Below are positions 1-6,900 of a stretch of DNA of 7,036 bases, piece by piece. Within the stretch, counting starts at the first letter, position 1; every line of letters begins with the position of its first letter. Made by a program: the position numbers and the translations under genes. The stretch covers positions 1 to 7,036 of the forward strand of contig JAUWGN010000053.1 of the NCBI GenBank assembly GCA_030606385.1. Direction: 5' to 3'. The stretch is from Dehalococcoidia bacterium (lineage in GTDB: Bacteria > Chloroflexota > Dehalococcoidia > GIF9 > AB-539-J10). A model generated the notes under the pieces. The model searched no databases and was not told the DNA's origin. It worked only from the letters and a program-made list of their open reading frames with translations.

Positions 1-2
1 AG

Positions 3-2402
3 AAGAGATGGGCGGATGATGGCATTTATGAGGTAAAAGAGGAAAGTGACCGCCCTAAATTTTATGTCCTGACCATGCTTCCCTATACCTCGGGGGACCT
101 TCATATCGGACATTGGTATGCTATGGCACCTTCGGATGTTCATGCCCGGTTTAAAAGGATGCAGGGTTATAATGTGCTTCACCCGATGGGGTTTGACGCT
201 TTCGGCCTTCCGGCCGAGAACGCCGCTATCAGCCATGGTATCCATCCTTATACATGGACGATGAAGAACGTCGAGAATATGCGTCACCAGTTAAGAAGCA
301 TAGGGGCAATCTATGATTGGAAGCGTGAGGTGATTACCTGCCTTCCTGAATATTATAAATGGACACAGTGGTTTTTCTTGAAGCTTTACCATGCTGGATT
401 GGCTTATCGAGCTAAGGCGCCTGTCAATTGGTGCCCCAAATGTCAGACTGTACTGGCTAATGAACAGGTGGTAGGCGAAGGATTATGCGAGCGTTGTGGT
501 ACTGAGGTGACCAAGAAGGATATGGAGCAATGGTTCTTCAGAATCACCAAATATGCTGAGGAGCTTCTTGACTACAGTCAGATAGATTGGCCGGAACGCA
601 TAGGGACAATGCAGACAAACTGGGTTGGTAAGAGCGAAGGTGCTGAAATTTCCTTTGGGTTAGAGCACGATGGTGTGGAGCAGAAGGAGATAAGGGTGTT
701 TACCACTCGCCCTGATACTATTTTTGGGGCAACCTTCTTCCTGCTACCACCAGAGCATCCCTTAGTTCCTTTGTTGACTACTCCAGAACACAAAGCTGAG
801 GTTGATGAGTATGTTGTCTGGTGCCGACGTCAGACTGAGTATGAACGAACAGCTTTAGGTAGAGAAAAGACAGGGGTTTTCCTGGGAAGCTATGTCATCA
901 ACAGGTTAAATGGAGAAAGAGTGCCTATCTGGATTACTGATTATGTGTTGCTCAGCTATGGCACCGGGGCGGTAATGGGAGTACCTGCTCATGATGAGCG
1001 TGACCTGGAATTCGCCCGAAGGTTCAGCTTGCCCGTCCGTCCTGTCATCGCTCCTCCTTGGTTGTTGGGTGAGGAAACACCACTCCCATATCTTGAACAG
1101 GGCGTGATGATAAATTCCGGTGAGTTCACTGGGTTGTCCAGTGGGGAAGGAAGTGAGGCGATTTGTCATTTGTTAAGTGAAAAGGGATGGGGTAAACCAA
1201 CCGTTAGTTATCGACTCAGGGATTGGCTCATCTCGAGACAGAGATACTGGGGCGCACCGATACCCATAGTTTACTGTGACAAATGCGGTATGGTGCCTGT
1301 GTCTGAAGAAGATTTACCTGTGTTACTTCCTCCTGATGCTGAGTTTAAGCCCACCGGTGAATCTCCTCTTAAATACTGTCCGTCGTTTGCTAACACTACA
1401 TGTCCTCGGTGCTCTGGTCCAGCGAAGAGAGAAACTGATACCATGGATACCTTCATGTGCTCCAATTGGTATTTCTTGCGATATGCTAGCCCTGAAGCTA
1501 GTGATGTTCCATTTGATGCTGAAAAGGTCAAGTATTGGCTGCCTGTGGATTTATATACTGGTGGCGCTGAACATGCTGTTATGCACCTCCTTTACGCTCG
1601 TTTTTTCACTAAAGCACTGAGAGATATGGGGTTGGTTGATTTTGGTGAGCCGTTCACTCGTCTGTTTAATCAAGGGACCATGATCTACCGTGGTGGAAAG
1701 ATGAGCAAGTCCAGGGGAAATGTAATTGCTCCAGATGAGTATGTGGCTGAGTTAGGGGCAGATGCTGTTCGTGGTTATCTTATGTTTATCGGACCATGGG
1801 AATTTGGTGGTGAATGGAGTGATAGCGGTATTGTAGGCATAAGCCGCTGGTTGAACAGGGTATGGAGCTTAGTAACGACAAGCTATGTTAGCCTGAAAGT
1901 TGAATCTAAAGCAGAAAGTGAGCTTCGCCATGTTATTCACAAAACAATCAAGAAGGTAACTGAGGATTTGGAAAAATTTCGCTTTAACACTATGATAGCC
2001 AGCCTTATGGAGTTAACCAATTGGTTATCCAGAGTGCGGGAGGTGAGGAACGTCTCGCTTTCGCTGTGGCAAGAGGCTATTAGCTACTTTTTGCTTCTTC
2101 TTGCTCCAACCGCCCCCCATATTGCTGAGGAGTTATGGGTTAGAAGTGGTCATTCTTACAGCATTCATAATCAATCCTGGCCGAAGTTCGATAAAGAGCT
2201 TGCTAAACAGGCGGAAATTACACTGCCAATACAGGTGAACGGAAAGCTGCGTGATAAGCTGGTTGTGCCCGCTTCCATAACTGAAGCTGAGGCTAAGGAG
2301 TTGGTATTGAATCGTGAGCGAGTTAAGGCTTATATTAATGGCAAAGAAATTGATAGAATCATCTACATTCCTGGTCGAGTGATGAATATTGTGGTGAAGT
2401 GA
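3..2402 (+). CDS. leuS: Leucyl-tRNA synthetase, 5' end cut by window edge
   Basis: Cytoplasmic class I aminoacyl-tRNA synthetase that charges tRNA(Leu) with leucine. The frame is open from position 3, and the residues before the first ATG (position 75) already match the family (FYVLTMLPY), so the true start lies upstream. About 799 residues are visible; bacterial LeuRS is usually 800-870, so probably only 15-25 residues are missing. Counting from the Met at 75, the order is: HIGH at 10-13; a CxxC...CxxC zinc ribbon at C120/C123/C138/C141; the CP1 editing domain with TTRPDT at 210-215 and the conserved Asp in VPAHDERD near 307; a second cysteine set C401/C404/C443/C446; KMSKS at 542-546 (1698-1712); then the helical anticodon-binding domain and the C-terminal PIQVNGKLRDK segment. 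All signature residues are intact. It is the first visible gene of a + strand run; proC follows 31 bases later. The family assignment is certain; phylum placement from its style is inference. Confidence 0.97.
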   Translation, partial: KRWADDGIYEVKEESDRPKFYVLTMLPYTSGDLHIGHWYAMAPSDVHARFKRMQGYNVLHPMGFDAFGLPAENAAISHGIHPYTWTMKNVENMRHQLRSIGAIYDWKREVITCLPEYYKWTQWFFLKLYHAGLAYRAKAPVNWCPKCQTVLANEQVVGEGLCERCGTEVTKKDMEQWFFRITKYAEELLDYSQIDWPERIGTMQTNWVGKSEGAEISFGLEHDGVEQKEIRVFTTRPDTIFGATFFLLPPEHPLVPLLTTPEHKAEVDEYVVWCRRQTEYERTALGREKTGVFLGSYVINRLNGERVPIWITDYVLLSYGTGAVMGVPAHDERDLEFARRFSLPVRPVIAPPWLLGEETPLPYLEQGVMINSGEFTGLSSGEGSEAICHLLSEKGWGKPTVSYRLRDWLISRQRYWGAPIPIVYCDKCGMVPVSEEDLPVLLPPDAEFKPTGESPLKYCPSFANTTCPRCSGPAKRETDTMDTFMCSNWYFLRYASPEASDVPFDAEKVKYWLPVDLYTGGAEHAVMHLLYARFFTKALRDMGLVDFGEPFTRLFNQGTMIYRGGKMSKSRGNVIAPDEYVAELGADAVRGYLMFIGPWEFGGEWSDSGIVGISRWLNRVWSLVTTSYVSLKVESKAESELRHVIHKTIKKVTEDLEKFRFNTMIASLMELTNWLSRVREVRNVSLSLWQEAISYFLLLLAPTAPHIAEELWVRSGHSYSIHNQSWPKFDKELAKQAEITLPIQVNGKLRDKLVVPASITEAEAKELVLNRERVKAYINGKEIDRIIYIPGRVMNIVVK

Positions 2403-2433
2403 AAAGCTGGGGTTTAGATAAAGGAGGAAGAGT

Positions 2434-3225
2434 ATGAGAATAGTATTTATCGGTGGTGGAATGATGGGAGAGGCAATGGTTAAATGCCTTTTGGCTCAAA
2501 AAGTAGTTTCACCTCAGGATATTGTGGTTAGCGATGTGAATGAGTTGAGGCGGGAACTATTAGCCAGAGAATATAAAGTGAAAACCTCTGCCGATAGTAA
2601 AAGGGCGGTGGAAAATGCTGATGTAGTTATCCTGGCAATTAAGCCCGAGAATTTGACAGAGGTGATGGAGGTGATAAAAGGTTCACTTCGCGAACAAGCT
2701 ATATTGTCCATAGTGGCTGGCGCTAGCTTAGCTACTTTGAGTGATGGCTTAACTTATCCTCATATCATCCGTGCTATGCCTAACATGCCTGCACGAATCG
2801 GTGAAGGGATGATTGTTTGGACTACCACGATTGAAGTTAATCAGGAACATAAGAAGATGGCTCGCTCCATACTTAGTGCCTTAGGTAAGGAAATTTATTT
2901 TCCCGAGGAAAAATATATAGACATGGCCACGGCTTTAAGTGGCAGCGGTCCAGCTTATGTATTTCTATTTATTGAAGTGCTTACTGATGCTGGTGTCTAT
3001 ATTGGCTTGTCTCACAAAGTGGCTAAAGAATTGGCAATACAGACGATACTGGGTTCTGCCCATATGGTTGAAAAAATGGGGAAACATCCTGCTGAGCTGA
3101 GAAACATGGTTACTTCGCCCGGTGGGACGACTGCTGAAGCTTTGGCTCAGTTGGAATGGGGAGGCTTTCGGTCCAGTATTCTTGAAGCTGTTATTGCTGC
3201 TCATGAGAAAGCCAGGCAGCTTTAA
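2434..3225 (+). CDS. proC: Pyrroline-5-carboxylate reductase
   Basis: Cytoplasmic enzyme for the last step of proline synthesis: NAD(P)H-dependent reduction of 1-pyrroline-5-carboxylate to L-proline. Its 263 residues match the usual length of about 260-280. The N-terminal Rossmann fold begins with IVFIGGGMMGEAM (residues 3-15), the dinucleotide-binding loop. Next come LAIKPEN (67-73) and RAMPNMPA (113-120, where most homologues have MPNTPA). The C-terminal dimerisation and substrate domain carries LSGSGPAY (168-175) and VTSPGGTT (226-233), the family signature. The ATG at 2434 is supported by a strong Shine-Dalgarno AAGGAGG at 2421-2427 with a 6-base spacer. It lies 31 bases after leuS and 17 bases before the methyltransferase, which suggests co-transcription. 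No truncation or missing key residue was seen. Confidence 0.96.
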   Translation: MRIVFIGGGMMGEAMVKCLLAQKVVSPQDIVVSDVNELRRELLAREYKVKTSADSKRAVENADVVILAIKPENLTEVMEVIKGSLREQAILSIVAGASLATLSDGLTYPHIIRAMPNMPARIGEGMIVWTTTIEVNQEHKKMARSILSALGKEIYFPEEKYIDMATALSGSGPAYVFLFIEVLTDAGVYIGLSHKVAKELAIQTILGSAHMVEKMGKHPAELRNMVTSPGGTTAEALAQLEWGGFRSSILEAVIAAHEKARQL

Positions 3226-3242
3226 GCAAGCTACAAAATAAG

Positions 3243-4163
3243 ATGGCTTCATTGGTAGAGCATCGTAATTGCCCTAACTGTGGGGAAAATGACTTTGAGG
3301 TGCTGTTCGAATCCAATATAGGGGAGGGTGACCTTCAAGATGGTATAGATACGGTCTATATGCTTCCTGGGGATAAATATGGAAAGCATGTCAAGTGTCG
3401 AAAGTGCCATCTTGTATATGTAAATCCAATTGAGAAAGCAAGCCGAATCAACGGCAATTACTCTGGAATGAAGAGTAGCGATGTGTCTATTGTTCGGGCA
3501 AATCGCTTACGTGCTACTAAAGCGCAGGTGAAATTAATAAGAAAATATAAGAGCAATACGAAGCTTTTAGATGTAGGTTGTGGGGAAGGTTTTTTTTTGT
3601 TTAATGCTTCCAAGGCTGGGTATATTACGAAAGGCGGTGAGTTGTCACAGGACGCGACAGAATATGCCAAAAGGGAATTTGGTTTAGATGTGGAGGTAGG
3701 CCTGTTTGAAGAGATGCAATTTCCGGAAAACAATTTTGATGTGGTGACTCTATGGCAAGTTCTGGAGCATCTCCCCCAACCGCTTACAGTTCTTAAAGAG
3801 GTCCGTAGAGTACTTAAACCTGGAGGGTTGCTGGTGGCGTCAACACCAGACTTTGGAGGAATACCTGCAAGAATCATGGGAAAAAGGTGGTGGAATGTGA
3901 GGAGAATTCACATCAATCAATTTACTACCAGAAGTCTTAAGAACATTCTGAAGAATGGCGGGTTTAAGAATTTGTCTTCCATCAACTACGGGGAATCCAT
4001 AAGTTTACTTATGGTAGTTATACCATTGTTGAAATGGTTTAAGGCGTATGAGCTAGCAAGGTCCCTGCTCCACCCTTGCTCTACTCGGGGAAGAGTTATG
4101 AACAAGATAACCTTAGCATATCCTTCAAGGCTCGATAACTGTGTGGTGATTGGCTTCAAGTAG
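3243..4163 (+). CDS. Class I SAM-dependent methyltransferase with N-terminal zinc-ribbon-like segment
   Basis: Predicted to transfer a methyl group from S-adenosylmethionine to an unknown substrate. It has 306 residues. C10/C13 and C52/C55 form two CxxC pairs resembling a split zinc ribbon. The Rossmann methyltransferase core runs from about 105 to 205: motif I LLDVGCGEGFF (108-118), an acidic residue ending strand 2 (E133), FDVVTLWQVLEHL (165-177) and VLKPGGLLVASTPD (190-203). Then comes RIHINQFTTRSL (221-232), a His/Phe-Thr element common in Methyltransf_11/23-type enzymes, and a hydrophobic stretch SLLMVVIPLLKWF (254-266). Similar architectures act on sugars, lipids or small molecules, but nothing here identifies the substrate. 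It starts 17 bases after proC with no clear Shine-Dalgarno sequence, so translation may depend on coupling. The radical SAM gene follows after 24 bases. A run of nine T (3590-3598) lies in codons 116-119, immediately after the GxGxG loop. Confidence 0.85.
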   Translation: MASLVEHRNCPNCGENDFEVLFESNIGEGDLQDGIDTVYMLPGDKYGKHVKCRKCHLVYVNPIEKASRINGNYSGMKSSDVSIVRANRLRATKAQVKLIRKYKSNTKLLDVGCGEGFFLFNASKAGYITKGGELSQDATEYAKREFGLDVEVGLFEEMQFPENNFDVVTLWQVLEHLPQPLTVLKEVRRVLKPGGLLVASTPDFGGIPARIMGKRWWNVRRIHINQFTTRSLKNILKNGGFKNLSSINYGESISLLMVVIPLLKWFKAYELARSLLHPCSTRGRVMNKITLAYPSRLDNCVVIGFK

Positions 4164-4187
4164 AAGTGTGACGACTATTGGTAGCAA

Positions 4188-5186
4188 ATGACGAACTTTT
4201 CGGTATTGCAAGGACTCAAGCTTGCCGGGAAGGCAATAGGTAGCTATATAACAAATCGCCCTTTGGTGGTTTCTTATGAAGTGACTCTTTCTTGTAACTG
4301 TAACTGTCGACATTGTGATTTGGGCGGCATGATAAAAGATGAGAAGCAGCTTCAGCCACATGAGTATGGTAAGCTAACCAGATTGCTAAAGCCTCCCGTG
4401 GTGCAAATCTCCGGTGGTGAGCCGTTTCTACGCAAGGATGTAGTAGAGATGGTGAAGGCTATCAAGCAACCTGATGGACTCCCTTATTTGATATTTGTTA
4501 CCAACGGTGTGCTATTAAACGAAGATAATTATCTTGAGTTACACGATGCTGGTGTGAATCAGTTTTCAGTATCGCTTGATTTTCCCGATGAAAGGCATGA
4601 CCGCTTCCGGCGGCATCGGGGCTTGTATGACCATTTGGAGCAAACAATTCCCCAACTGGCAAAATTCGGGTTCAAGAATATTATCTTGAACACAGTTATA
4701 ACCAGGGATAATCTGAAGGAAGTTTTGCCTATAGCTAGCAAGGCTGAAGAGTGGAATGTATTCATATCGTACAGCGCATATACGGCAAGGCGGACGGGTG
4801 ACAGGACTTATTGCATTGATGGTGAGGAGGAACGGGAAATCTTACGCCAGACTGCTCAACAGCTTGTGGAGTTGCAGAGGCAGACTAATCATATATTTAA
4901 CCCTGAAGCTGAACTTCTGGATACCTTGAAGTTCCTGGAGCAGGGGAGTATACCAAACTGTAAAGCGGGTATAAGGTTCTTTGTGGTAATGCCCGATGGG
5001 GCTTTTGTCCCGTGTTCACTATGGCGCAACAAATACTCCAGCCAAAAAGAGATGATACAGAAATTTTCGCGTCATAATCGCTGTGGGGATTGTTACGTTA
5101 GCATAAGGGCTTATAGCGAAAGGTCACTTTGGAGTCAGTTTAAAGCTGTTCCTGAGTATGGCAAAAGGCTTTTTACCTCTCACTAA
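4188..5186 (+). CDS. Radical SAM protein with C-terminal twitch/SPASM-like cysteines
   Basis: Predicted [4Fe-4S] enzyme that cleaves S-adenosylmethionine reductively to start radical chemistry on an unknown substrate. It has 332 residues. The cluster motif CxxxCxxC is C36/C40/C43, with an unusual extra cysteine (C38) inside it (CNCNCRHC). SGGEPF (75-80) is the GGEP SAM-binding motif; FVTNG (103-107) and SVSLD (127-131) are core barrel strands. Near the C terminus C258, C276, C299 and C302 (the last two in CGDC) could bind one auxiliary cluster, as in twitch or shortened SPASM domains. An in-frame TAG at 4182-4184 makes the ATG at 4188 the earliest possible start; only a weak ribosome binding site precedes it. 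It lies 24 bases after the methyltransferase, suggesting a shared substrate or pathway (inference). MoaA/NifB/PqqE-type relatives exist in many pathways, and no specific one can be named. Confidence 0.88.
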   Translation: MTNFSVLQGLKLAGKAIGSYITNRPLVVSYEVTLSCNCNCRHCDLGGMIKDEKQLQPHEYGKLTRLLKPPVVQISGGEPFLRKDVVEMVKAIKQPDGLPYLIFVTNGVLLNEDNYLELHDAGVNQFSVSLDFPDERHDRFRRHRGLYDHLEQTIPQLAKFGFKNIILNTVITRDNLKEVLPIASKAEEWNVFISYSAYTARRTGDRTYCIDGEEEREILRQTAQQLVELQRQTNHIFNPEAELLDTLKFLEQGSIPNCKAGIRFFVVMPDGAFVPCSLWRNKYSSQKEMIQKFSRHNRCGDCYVSIRAYSERSLWSQFKAVPEYGKRLFTSH

Positions 5187-5204
5187 TGGGTGCAATTGCT
5201 TCTT

Positions 5205-5471
5205 TTAGGTAACAGTTGGAGTCTCGCCTGGATGTAGCTTTCGCCACTTCTCCAAAAGTTGCTCGCGGGTTTCCTGGTACGCTGGGTCTAGAACACAGCA
5301 GTCTACAGGGCATATCTCAACACACTTTGATGATTCGGACCATCCTATACACTCAGTGCATTTATCCGGGTCGATTACGTAGATTGATTCGGCCTCGCTT
5401 ATCGCTTCGTTTTTACATTCCGATTCACAAGCGCCACAGCTAATACATTCATCGGTGATTTTGTATGCCAT
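5205..5471 (-). CDS. 2[4Fe-4S] ferredoxin, Alvin/YfhL type
   Basis: Small soluble electron carrier of 88 residues. First cluster motif: C9/C12/C15/C19 (CxxCxxCxxxC). Second: C38/C41, an eight-residue insertion, then C50 and C54 followed by PVDC. The insertion between the second and third cysteines and the charged C-terminal helix (about residues 64-80) are typical of the low-potential Allochromatium-type ferredoxins. The residue after C19 is Lys rather than the usual Pro. In the known fold each cluster takes one ligand from the other motif. The start at 5471 is supported by a strong Shine-Dalgarno AAGGAGGT (5488-5481) with a 9-base spacer. It is the last gene of the rsmD-coaD-ferredoxin run, 42 bases after coaD, and ends 18 bases from the convergent radical SAM gene. 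Whether it serves as electron donor to that enzyme cannot be told from position alone. Confidence 0.93.
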   Translation of the reverse strand: MAYKITDECISCGACESECKNEAISEAESIYVIDPDKCTECIGWSESSKCVEICPVDCCVLDPAYQETREQLLEKWRKLHPGETPTVT

Positions 5472-5513
5472 CCCTTTATTACCTCCTTATTTGCGACAAA
5501 TTTTGTTTCAACG

Positions 5514-6023
5514 TCAGGCCCTTTGTGTAGGAGCTTCGAGTTGCGTCTTGGACAACCTGTTGTTTAAGGCAACAGCAACATGCTCGGGGACCAATCCCGT
5601 GAGGCAACCTCCAAGGCTTGCTACCTCTTTAATTAATTTTGCACTTAAACACTGGTATTCAGAGCTTGCCATCAGGCAAACTAATTCTATATCAGGTGCC
5701 AGTTTCTTATTCATTGCTGCTATTTCAAACTCTGCCTCAAAATCGGAATTCATCCTCAGTCCACGTATCATTGCTCTTCCCCCTTCCTTGTGGATGAAGT
5801 CCACTGTAAGCCCGGAGTAAGATTTAACATGGACATTATGGAAATCGGTCGTCGCTTCCTTGGCTAAAGCGACTCTTTCTTCTAGGGAGAAGAGCATTTG
5901 TTTATCAGGTTTATCATAAATGCCAACGATCAACTTATCGAACAAAGCACACGCTCTGGTAATGATGTCAAGATGTCCGTTAGTTAGGGGGTCGAAGCTG
6001 CCGGGATATACTGCTGTTACCAT
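5514..6023 (-). CDS. coaD: Phosphopantetheine adenylyltransferase
   Basis: Cytoplasmic nucleotidyltransferase that joins 4'-phosphopantetheine and ATP to form dephospho-CoA, the penultimate step of coenzyme A synthesis. It has 169 residues, slightly longer than the usual 159-165 because of a polar C-terminal tail. Visible motifs are YPGSFDPLTNGH (6-17) with the catalytic TxGH signature as TNGH, IRGLR (86-90), DFEAEFEIAAMNKKLAP (94-110), and CLSAKLIKEVA (125-135), which corresponds to the ISSSxVKEVA nucleotide-binding segment with mild substitutions. The Shine-Dalgarno GGAGAG (6035-6030) lies inside the last codons of rsmD and is 6 bases from the ATG. The stop of rsmD is only 3 bases before this start, so the two are almost certainly translationally coupled. 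The ferredoxin gene follows after 42 bases. Confidence 0.97.
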   Translation of the reverse strand: MVTAVYPGSFDPLTNGHLDIITRACALFDKLIVGIYDKPDKQMLFSLEERVALAKEATTDFHNVHVKSYSGLTVDFIHKEGGRAMIRGLRMNSDFEAEFEIAAMNKKLAPDIELVCLMASSEYQCLSAKLIKEVASLGGCLTGLVPEHVAVALNNRLSKTQLEAPTQRA

Positions 6024-6026
6024 TGT

Positions 6027-6575
6027 TTACTCTCCGATAAGATAAATAGAAACAGATGTATCGCCATAATGAAATTGCTTAACCAGATGTAGTTTACCAT
6101 AAACAGGATTTGGTGAAAAGCGCTTTGTGTGGCAAAGCACTACCATAGAATTGGCTCCTATAAGCTCTGATTTGGCTATGGTTGCTACTACGTTGTCCAT
6201 AGATGAAAGTGAGTATGGCGGGTCGACAAAAACAACATCGTAATTGCTGTTGAGGAATGTAGTTGCTTTGTTCATGTTGCAACAATAAACGTGAGCTCTG
6301 TCCGAAAATCCTGTCTTTTCCAAGTTATGTTTAATAAGGTCACAGCACTCTTTGCTTTGGTCAACGAAATCAACCCATTCTGCGTCGCGGCTTAAAGCCT
6401 CGATGCCCAGAGCCCCGGTGCCGGCATATAAGTCAGCAATGCGCCGCCAATTACTGGGCATGTTCTGCAAGATAGAAAAAATTGCTTGTCTCACTAAATC
6501 TGTGGTGGGCCGAAGCGAGCGTTTCTGCAGCGTTTTTAGTTGTATTCCCTTAGCTCTACCGCCTGTTATTCGCAT
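6027..6575 (-). CDS. rsmD: 16S rRNA (guanine966-N2)-methyltransferase
   Basis: Methylates N2 of guanine 966 (E. coli numbering) in 16S rRNA during assembly of the small ribosomal subunit, using S-adenosylmethionine. The 182 residues match the family length. Motifs are MRITGGRAKG (1-10), LRPTTDLVRQAIFSIL (21-36), the SAM-binding DLYAGTGALGIEALSR (48-63), FVDQS (70-74) at the end of strand 2, and the catalytic DPPY (118-121) in DVVFVDPPYS. The ATG at 6575 is chosen because the protein then begins with the canonical MRITGG and because an in-frame TAG lies at 6596-6594 with no other ATG between. Only GGGA lies immediately upstream, too close for a good ribosome binding site. It is the first gene of the minus-strand run with coaD and the ferredoxin. 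The rsmD-coaD pairing is common in bacteria. Confidence 0.96.
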   Translation of the reverse strand: MRITGGRAKGIQLKTLQKRSLRPTTDLVRQAIFSILQNMPSNWRRIADLYAGTGALGIEALSRDAEWVDFVDQSKECCDLIKHNLEKTGFSDRAHVYCCNMNKATTFLNSNYDVVFVDPPYSLSSMDNVVATIAKSELIGANSMVVLCHTKRFSPNPVYGKLHLVKQFHYGDTSVSIYLIGE

Positions 6576-6590
6576 TTCCCGGTCATCCGT

Positions 6591-6619
6591 ATTCTAGCGT
6601 AATTGGGTACGTGCTTCAA
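6591..6619 (-). promoter_or_regulatory. Sigma70-like promoter for rsmD-coaD-ferredoxin
   Basis: On the minus strand TTGAAG (6619-6614, 4/6 to the -35 consensus) and TAGAAT (6596-6591, 5/6 to the -10 consensus) are separated by exactly 17 bases. Transcription would begin near 6584, only about 8-9 bases before the rsmD ATG, giving a very short leader. Position directly upstream of a three-gene run supports the call. It is a motif match only; no start site is known. Confidence 0.5.
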
Positions 6620-6627
6620 CTGTGAAA

Positions 6628-6656
6628 TTGATAAACACTGTCCCTGCTGTTGGAAT
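6628..6656 (+). promoter_or_regulatory. Possible weak promoter for the small ORF at 6732
   Basis: TTGATA (6628-6633, 5/6 to -35) and TGGAAT (6651-6656, 4/6 to -10) lie 17 bases apart, with TG at 6648-6649 giving an extended -10. The leader before the small ORF would be about 70 bases. The match is modest and could be chance in AT-rich DNA. Confidence 0.25.
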
Positions 6657-6718
6657 ACTGCCATAGCTGTGTAGGGAGACCGTACAGTGAGTTTTACAAA
6701 ACTAATCATTGATACTTG

Positions 6719-6725
6719 AAAGGAG
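6719..6725 (+). promoter_or_regulatory. Strong Shine-Dalgarno site for the small ORF
   Basis: AAAGGAG at 6719-6725 is followed by a 6-base spacer and an ATG at 6732. Strength and spacing equal those of proC, and are better than those of the methyltransferase, radical SAM and rsmD genes. This is the main evidence that translation starts at 6732 in an otherwise gene-poor interval. Confidence 0.55.
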
Positions 6726-6772
6726 TGCTAGATGACCGAGAAATTTAAGTTGCCTTGGAAAAACTATGTTTT

Positions 6773-6797
6773 CCAGCTGTGGCAGCCACTGCTTTGG
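6773..6797 (+). other. RNA hairpin inside the split small ORF
   Basis: CC-AGC-T-GTGG pairs with CCAC-T-GCT-TT-GG around a CAG loop (6783-6785): nine base pairs with one T:T mismatch and a TT bulge at 6794-6795. It begins 8 bases after GAAAAAC (6758-6764), a spacing typical of -1 frameshift stimulators, and lies in the interval where the two frames of the small ORF must be joined. It has no T run, so it is not a terminator. Confidence 0.4.
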
Positions 6798-6842
6798 GTG
6801 TTGCCATTATGGGTTTTACACGGGATGCCATGATTGGGGTGG

Positions 6843-6854
6843 CAACACGTGTTG
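6843..6854. repeat. 12-base perfect palindrome
   Basis: CAACACGTGTTG is exactly self-complementary over 12 bases and centred on CACGTG. It falls within the second frame of the split small ORF (codons for Ala-Thr-Arg-Val). It could be a protein-binding site, but coding constraint or chance are equally possible. Confidence 0.35.
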
Positions 6855-6877
6855 TGGTGTTATCGCTAGCTCACCAC

Positions 6878-6900
6878 TTCCTTAAACCGTTCTTAAGGAA
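6878..6900. repeat. Perfect 8-base inverted repeat with 7-base loop
   Basis: TTCCTTAA (6878-6885) and TTAAGGAA (6893-6900) are exact complements around ACCGTTC. It overlaps the last codons of the split small ORF and lies just upstream of the consensus promoter at 6921. The stem is AT-rich and no T run follows, so an intrinsic terminator is unlikely; an operator or mRNA hairpin is possible. Confidence 0.4.

Noticed and set aside
1276..1620. 114-codon + strand frame inside leuS
   Set aside because: It lies wholly within the well-conserved leuS frame, has no recognisable motif and no ribosome binding site; a shadow frame.
3458..3877. 139-codon minus-strand frame opposite the methyltransferase
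   Set aside because: It covers the antisense of the conserved SAM-binding core and shows no domain features of its own.
5173..5212. TTACCT (5173-5178) and AGGTAA (5207-5212), with GCAATTGC between, as a shared terminator for the convergent genes
   Set aside because: The stem is only six AT-rich pairs with a 28-base loop, and no T run follows it on either strand, so an intrinsic terminator is not supported.
5496..5506. ACAAA-T-TTTGT between coaD and the ferredoxin gene as a processing hairpin
   Set aside because: A one-base loop cannot form a hairpin; this is an AT-rich near-palindrome only.
6636..6689. Interrupted inverted repeat CACTGT-CCCT ... AGGG-7 bases-ACAGTG upstream of the small ORF, as a structured leader or riboswitch
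   Set aside because: Only two short stems separated by a large bulge, no match to a riboswitch core I know, and the possible promoter at 6628-6656 would leave half of it untranscribed.
6752..6868. Minus-strand frame of about 28 codons opposite the small ORF
   Set aside because: It mirrors the codons of the -1 frame, has no ribosome binding site, and is short enough to be a shadow.
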